Below the pieces are notes generated by a model. The model saw only the letters and a list, made by a program, of their open reading frames with translations, did not search any database and was not told the DNA's origin. Below are positions 60,264-64,000 of a stretch of DNA of 64,000 nt, piece by piece. Origin of the DNA: an uncultured Flavobacteriales bacterium (GTDB taxonomy: Bacteria; Bacteroidota; Bacteroidia; Flavobacteriales; UBA1820); contig CABSLV010000004.1 in the NCBI GenBank assembly GCA_902478645.1, positions 1-64,000 of the forward strand, in the 5' to 3' direction. The position numbers were made by a program, and so were the translations under genes. Numbering within the stretch: position 1 is the first letter of the stretch; each line of letters begins with the position of its first letter.

Positions 60264-60408
60264 CATTCAAGCCCCGCCCGGGCAAACATTCTACCTGAGG
60301 CTTTGGGAAAACCACGGCTTATGACCGGTTGCACCATCCTTATACCTTTCGAAAAGAAAGAGATGAGAGAAAGCTACCGCACATCCCCCCTCTAAAAAAC
60401 ATAAACCC

Positions 60409-61371
60409 ATGAAACTGCTGCTACCCCTCCTCGTCTCGACACTCCTGCTGTCGTCCTGCGCCTCCCTGTTCAACCCGGAACATTGCCGGACGGACTTCCG
60501 ATCCCCCGTACCGAGAACCGTCCTCATCGACTCCACCACGATCCGGGTGCAACCCGGCAAAGCCACCCCCGTGGCTTTCATGCGGGGGAACCAAACGAAA
60601 GAAGCGGTACTGATCACCGACACCCGCACCGACACCATCGAGGTCCGTCCCCGGTGGAGCGAAGCCTATTACTTCAACTTCGCCACCTGCGGGATAGGCT
60701 TTCTCTTCGACGGCAAGACCCCGAAAAAATGGAAATACCCCTCGACCCTGCGCCTTACCGACCGGTACATCGACAGACATCGCAAAGGTGCCGACCCGTA
60801 TGCGGACTATCGGTATGCCGACAAAGGCTCCTGGAACCTCCACATAAGCCTCCCATACGCCAATGCCTTCTACTCGGCCTATGGAAAGGAAAACCAGTGG
60901 GGGGCGGGATTTCTGGGACTGTCCCTGGGGCTGTCCTACCACACGAGCGACAAGACATTCGTCAACCTCTCCGCCGCCGGCATCCTGGACTCCGAAATAC
61001 CGATCCCCGTCGCGATCGATTATGAAAGCCCCCAGGTCAAGGACCACCGGTATTCGATCCTGGCCAACCTGTCGAACAATCACCTGCTGCTGCAAAAAAG
61101 ACTTTCCCTGGGATACGGCCTCTCGTATGGATACGACACCTGGAATACGATCCACCACGGGATAGCCCAAGAAGGGGAAAAACAAGAAAACATCCATCGC
61201 ACCTCGCTTTCCCTGGGATTTGTCTTTCCCGTATATTACTACACCCGGCGCAGCTTTTATCTGGGGATGGTCTATCGGCCCATGCTCGTGCAGTTCGCGC
61301 ACGGGACGCATTTCAAGTACCAGCACACCCTCAGTTTCGATTTCGGATGGCGCATCCGGCTGACCAAATAA
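60409..61371 (+). CDS. Lipoprotein with putative beta-barrel, unknown function
   Basis: A 320-residue protein with an SPII signal (LLLSSCASLF, Cys near residue 17). The C-terminal two thirds show alternating aromatic strands (WNLHISLPYANAFYSAYG, LGLSLGLSYHT, LSLGYGLSYGYDTW), suggesting a small barrel. It ends in a strand-like terminus WRIRLTK. A lipid anchor plus a barrel is unusual. It converges on the ars permease gene with 16 nt between stops. No family is recognised. Confidence 0.7.
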   Translation: MKLLLPLLVSTLLLSSCASLFNPEHCRTDFRSPVPRTVLIDSTTIRVQPGKATPVAFMRGNQTKEAVLITDTRTDTIEVRPRWSEAYYFNFATCGIGFLFDGKTPKKWKYPSTLRLTDRYIDRHRKGADPYADYRYADKGSWNLHISLPYANAFYSAYGKENQWGAGFLGLSLGLSYHTSDKTFVNLSAAGILDSEIPIPVAIDYESPQVKDHRYSILANLSNNHLLLQKRLSLGYGLSYGYDTWNTIHHGIAQEGEKQENIHRTSLSLGFVFPVYYYTRRSFYLGMVYRPMLVQFAHGTHFKYQHTLSFDFGWRIRLTK

Positions 61372-61387
61372 AACGTTCCTGTCTTCC

Positions 61388-62356
61388 TTACAGGAGAAGA
61401 TTGAACAGATACCCGGACAAGACGATAAACAGACTCACCACCCCAAAAAAGATACCGACCAGGCGCCAAGTCATCACTTTTTTCAACAGGATCGCCTCCG
61501 GAAGGGACAAACCCACCACCGCCATCATAAAGGCGATGGCTGTTCCCAAGGGGATTCCCTTGGCCACCAGCACCTGCACTATCGGAACGATCCCTGCCGC
61601 ATTGGCATACAACGGAACGGCACAAAGGACAGACAACGGTACGGCCCACACGTTCTCCGAAGACATGTATCGTTCAAAAAATCCCTCGGGAACAAAACCG
61701 TGCATCCCCGCTCCGACCCCGATCCCGATCAGGACATAAATCCATACCCGCCGCACCACGCTCCAGGCATCCTCGACGATCGCCGGAAGTCTTTGACGGA
61801 AGGATGCTTCTTCTTTCTCCCAACCCCCCGCCTGGCCTTGAGACAAAGAGGACATCTGACGCACCCACGGGGCCAGATAACGCTCCAGCGAGAGGCGCCC
61901 CAACACGACCCCTCCCAGCACTCCCAACAGGATTCCGCTGACCACGTAAATAGCCGTTACCCGCACGCCGAACGACCCCAAAAACATCGCTACCGCCACT
62001 TCATTGACCAACGGCGAAGTGATCAGAAAGGCAAACGTCACCCCCAAGGGGATTCCCCCCTTTACAAAACCGATAAACAACGGGATCGACGAACAGGAAC
62101 AAAACGGAGTGATCGCCCCGAAGACCGAAGCGAAAAGATACTGAAATCCATACAACCGCCTTGTGGTCAAATACTCCCTCAGGCGTTCTATCGGAAAATA
62201 AGCATTGACCACCCCCATGGCCAGACAAACCAGAAACAACAGCAGAAAGATCTTCATGCTGTCGTAAAAAAAGAAGTGAAGCGCCTCGCCCCAGCGGGTT
62301 CCTGCCTCGAGCCCCAGCACATCGAACACCAGGACATCTGCCAACCGACGTATCAT
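61388..62356 (-). CDS. ArsP/UPF0718-type permease
   Basis: A 322-residue inner-membrane protein with about eight hydrophobic segments. It carries the family motif PFCSCSSIPLFIGF near residue 82 and a second half with a related helix block. Relatives export arsenicals (ArsP) or are uncharacterised DUF318 permeases. It overlaps the arsC gene by four bases and is last in the operon arsR-trx-arsC-permease. Confidence 0.87.
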   Translation of the reverse strand: MIRRLADVLVFDVLGLEAGTRWGEALHFFFYDSMKIFLLLFLVCLAMGVVNAYFPIERLREYLTTRRLYGFQYLFASVFGAITPFCSCSSIPLFIGFVKGGIPLGVTFAFLITSPLVNEVAVAMFLGSFGVRVTAIYVVSGILLGVLGGVVLGRLSLERYLAPWVRQMSSLSQGQAGGWEKEEASFRQRLPAIVEDAWSVVRRVWIYVLIGIGVGAGMHGFVPEGFFERYMSSENVWAVPLSVLCAVPLYANAAGIVPIVQVLVAKGIPLGTAIAFMMAVVGLSLPEAILLKKVMTWRLVGIFFGVVSLFIVLSGYLFNLLL

Positions 62357-62778
62357 CCCTGCTTCTTAAGATTGGTCCGATAAAAATCCTGGAATACCTC
62401 CCGTATCTGATCGCGCACCCGCCGAAACCCCTCTGCGACCTCTTGCGGTGCTGCTTTGATCTGCGCGGGATCCTCAAAACCCAGATGGACACGATGCTTT
62501 ACCGCAGCGGTAAAAACCGGACAATGCTCCTTTGCCCCTCCGCATACCGTGATCACATAATCCCACTCAAGGGCCCGATACTCCTGTACCGAATGCGGCA
62601 CGTGGCCGGAGATGTCGATACCTACCTCGGCCATGGCTGCTACCGCCTGCGGATGCACCTGCGCAGCCGGGGAAGTCCCGGCGGAAAACACCTCCAACTC
62701 CGGATCGAACAACTGCAAAAAACCATGCGCCATCTGACTGCGGCAACTGTTTCCCGTACACAAAATCAGGATCCTCAT
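62353..62778 (-). CDS. arsC: Arsenate reductase, low-molecular-weight phosphatase type
   Basis: A 141-residue arsenate reductase of the thioredoxin-coupled type. The P-loop CTGNSCRS places the attacking Cys at position 7 and Arg at 13. Resolving cysteines are at 79 and 86 (VCGGAKEHCP), a spacing like Cys82/Cys89 of S. aureus ArsC. It reduces arsenate to arsenite with electrons from a thioredoxin, plausibly the adjacent one. Confidence 0.93.
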   Translation of the reverse strand: MRILILCTGNSCRSQMAHGFLQLFDPELEVFSAGTSPAAQVHPQAVAAMAEVGIDISGHVPHSVQEYRALEWDYVITVCGGAKEHCPVFTAAVKHRVHLGFEDPAQIKAAPQEVAEGFRRVRDQIREVFQDFYRTNLKKQG

Positions 62779-62791
62779 CTTCCCCCCTCCT

Positions 62792-63043
62792 TTACTCTTC
62801 TCCGTCCGATTCCTTCAACAACTCCTTGACCTGCTCCAGCGACAGCCGACGGCCTTTGGCTACCACCTTCCCGTTCACGACCAAAGCCGGCAGCGACATT
62901 ACGTTGTAGGACATGATCTTCACCAGGTCCTCTTCCTTTACCACCGTTGCCTGCCGGCCTTCTTCGGCCACGGCTTGTTTTACCGTTTCGTAGAGGGCCT
63001 TGCATCCGGCGCACCCTGTTCCCAATACTTTAATTTCCATCAT
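62792..63043 (-). CDS. Thioredoxin-like redox protein
   Basis: An 83-residue protein of the TIGR00412-type small thioredoxins. The active-site GTGCAGC carries Cys 11 and 14 (spacing CxxC), unlike the usual WCGPC. MSLPALVVNGK near residue 48 supplies the cis-proline. It lies 13 nt upstream of arsC, so it is the natural electron donor, though this is inferred. Confidence 0.88.
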   Translation of the reverse strand: MMEIKVLGTGCAGCKALYETVKQAVAEEGRQATVVKEEDLVKIMSYNVMSLPALVVNGKVVAKGRRLSLEQVKELLKESDGEE

Positions 63044-63099
63044 CGTTTTATAATTTGTTTTTCGTCAAACAACGAACATTCATATTCTAAAAAAAAATT

Positions 63100-63426
63100 T
63101 CAGTCGCAACAAGACTTCTTCCGGGCACAAACACAAAAGAAGTCGGAAAAAGCCGCCCGAGCCAACGCCCAATTCTCGCGATGGATGCAATACTTCACTT
63201 TCGGCGGAAGGATTTCCCCCTGAATGAGTCCTGCTTCCTTGAGCTCCTTCAGATGCTGGGATACGGTCGCTTTCGAAATGGGCAACACCTGATGGATATC
63301 GCCGAAGAAACACTCGTCCCGCTCGGCCAGAAAACGCAGGATGGAGATCCGGGCAGGATGCCCCATCGCTTTGGCAAAACGCGCCAACTGTTCCTCTGCA
63401 TGGGGATAGTTCTTTTCTTCCATCAT
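63100..63426 (-). CDS. arsR: ArsR/SmtB family metalloregulator
   Basis: A 108-residue winged-helix repressor that heads the operon. The wHTH includes MGHPARISILRFL (helix 1-2 region) and ISKATVSQHLKELKEAGL (recognition helix). The classical alpha-3 ELCVCDL site is replaced by ERDECFFGD with a single Cys (Cys39). The C-terminal tail FFCVCARKKSCCD holds Cys 98, 100, 106 and 107, a likely As(III) or metal site. The start at 63426 fits; Met2 at 63423 is possible. An operator lies 10 nt upstream. Confidence 0.9.
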   Translation of the reverse strand: MMEEKNYPHAEEQLARFAKAMGHPARISILRFLAERDECFFGDIHQVLPISKATVSQHLKELKEAGLIQGEILPPKVKYCIHRENWALARAAFSDFFCVCARKKSCCD

Positions 63427-63435
63427 AAGGCCATT

Positions 63436-63476
63436 GATATTGTTCGCAAATATACGAACAATATCGAAAAAACAAA
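63436..63476 (-). promoter_or_regulatory. ars operator/promoter: -7 box inside inverted repeat
   Basis: GATATTGTTCG (63436-63446) and CGAACAATATC (63455-63465) are a perfect 11-bp inverted repeat. The 8 bp between them read TATATTTG on the minus strand, a perfect -7 box. TTTG lies 18 nt upstream (63473-63476). A bound ArsR dimer would block the -7 box directly. Confidence 0.8.
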
Positions 63477-63516
63477 CCCTTCTCTTCCCGAAAAACATGC
63501 TCGCTTCATCTGCCCG

Positions 63517-63672
63517 GCAAACAAAAAAGACAGGAAACCCGATCTGCGCTTCATGCCCGCAGGCAAAGCCCATTTCCTCTGCAAACAAAAAAGACAGAAA
63601 CCCGATCTGCACTTCATTCCCGCAGGCAAAGCCCATTTCCTCTGCAAACAAAAAAAAGACAGAAACCCGATT
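63517..63672. repeat. About 63-bp tandem repeat, 2.4 copies
   Basis: Units at 63517-63580 (64 nt), 63581-63643 (63 nt) and a partial one at 63644-63672 share GCAAACAAAAAAGACAG and GCAGGCAAAGCCCATTTCC. On the minus strand each unit contains a T-run next to a weak hairpin, and the last unit is part of the tRNA-Gly terminator. Confidence 0.85.
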
Positions 63673-63688
63673 CCTTCGGATTCCTGTC
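63650..63688 (-). terminator. Terminator after tRNA-Gly pair
   Basis: On the minus strand GACAGGAATCCG pairs with CGGGTTTCTGTC (12 bp, two wobbles) around loop AAGGAAT, followed by T8. Confidence 0.7.
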
Positions 63689-63714
63689 CCTTTCGCACCT
63701 TCTGCCGTGCCCTC

Positions 63715-63789
63715 TGGAGCGGAAAACGGGATTCGGACCCGCGACCCCCACCTTGGCAAGGTGGTGCTCTACCACTGAGCTATTTCCGC
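63715..63789 (-). tRNA. tRNA-Gly (anticodon GCC)
   Basis: 75-nt tRNA read on the minus strand, with acceptor GCGGAAA/TTTCCGC, loop TTGCCAA giving anticodon GCC, and encoded CCA. Confidence 0.95.
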
Positions 63790-63812
63790 AATTGTGTCAA
63801 AAAACTTCGTCG

Positions 63813-63885
63813 AGCGGAAAACGGGGCTCGAACCCGCGACCCCGACCTTGGGAAGGTCGTGCTCTACCAACTGAGCTATTTCCGC
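63813..63885 (-). tRNA. tRNA-Gly (anticodon CCC)
   Basis: 73-nt tRNA read on the minus strand, with acceptor GCGGAAA, loop TTCCCAA giving anticodon CCC, and no encoded CCA. It shares the same body with the GCC tRNA and lies 23 nt upstream of it. Confidence 0.94.
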
Positions 63886-63924
63886 CTATCCGCACCGCGC
63901 TGATACACGGCGCATACAGGACTG

Positions 63925-63956
63925 CAAATATAGCGTGCTTAATTTTTTCTACCAAA
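63925..63956 (-). promoter_or_regulatory. Consensus promoter for tRNA-Gly pair
   Basis: The minus strand reads TTTG (63953-63956), a 20-nt spacer and TATATTTG (63925-63932). The first tRNA starts about 40 nt downstream. Confidence 0.75.
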
Positions 63957-64000
63957 TTTTTTTCCGCATCGCTCCCCCGAGCGCAGTTTTTCCCCCTTTT

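Noticed and set aside
63517..63672. Possible CRISPR array
   Set aside because: Only 2.4 copies of a 63-bp unit with no unique spacers between them, and no cas genes in the window.

Overview
The window looks like a chromosomal segment of a Bacteroidales bacterium, most plausibly Rikenellaceae (Alistipes-like). This is an inference from the high GC content, promoters of the Bacteroidetes type (TTTG, about 20 nt, then TAnnTTTG), a fused FeoA-FeoB protein with a Cys-rich partner, fimbrillin-like lipoproteins, a short ATP synthase epsilon subunit, and SPII lipoproteins with weak ribosome binding sites. No rRNA, CRISPR array, IS element or recombinase gene was found. Most of the window is housekeeping DNA on both strands.

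Layout. 1-5 kb: an ABC-F translation factor cut by the left edge, two tandem ROK sugar kinases with a duplicated promoter repeat between them, tRNA-Leu(UAG) and a TM2-domain protein. 5-13 kb: atpD-atpC, a RelA/SpoT protein, a secreted protein of unknown function, an S41 protease lipoprotein and uvrC. 13-22 kb: flavodoxin-ferredoxin protein, DegT aminotransferase, a MetY-like PLP enzyme, a FucP-type sugar transporter, a Dus tRNA dihydrouridine synthase, a CPBP membrane protease and a secreted glycosidase-like protein. 22-33 kb: a leftward tsaD-rsmE-radical SAM-mutS cluster divergent from tamB-trmN. 33-43 kb: flavodoxin-like reductase and DUF4491 protein, feoAB with its Cys-rich partner, an MFS-rdgB-thioesterase cluster, a hemerythrin/LuxR pair, and ptb-buk. 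43-54 kb: clpX, clpP, an acetyltransferase with membrane anchors, tig, a lone phage portal-like gene, ogt, galE, an AspT/YidE antiporter and a secreted esterase. 54-59 kb: a surface-lipoprotein locus with a probable invertible promoter. 59-64 kb: tRNA-Leu(UAA), two envelope proteins, an arsR-trx-arsC-permease operon and two tRNA-Gly genes.

The most striking element is at 55100-55253. A perfect 15-bp inverted repeat with a palindromic core and a non-palindromic central dinucleotide encloses a -7 promoter box. The box now points away from a small-peptide gene and a 1134-residue fimbrillin/GLUG-like lipoprotein. Inversion would aim it at them, so this reads as a phase-variation switch held in the OFF state in this sequence. 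A decayed copy of the small-peptide cassette lies on the other side of the switch.

Other unusual features are a dispersed promoter-plus-hairpin repeat upstream of the ABC-F gene, the second ROK gene and tsaD; very long perfect palindromes at five convergent gene junctions; an orphan portal gene with an exact consensus promoter; and an ars operator whose spacer is exactly the -7 box. Promoter calls are motif readings only, and gene starts were chosen by family alignment from memory, not by search.
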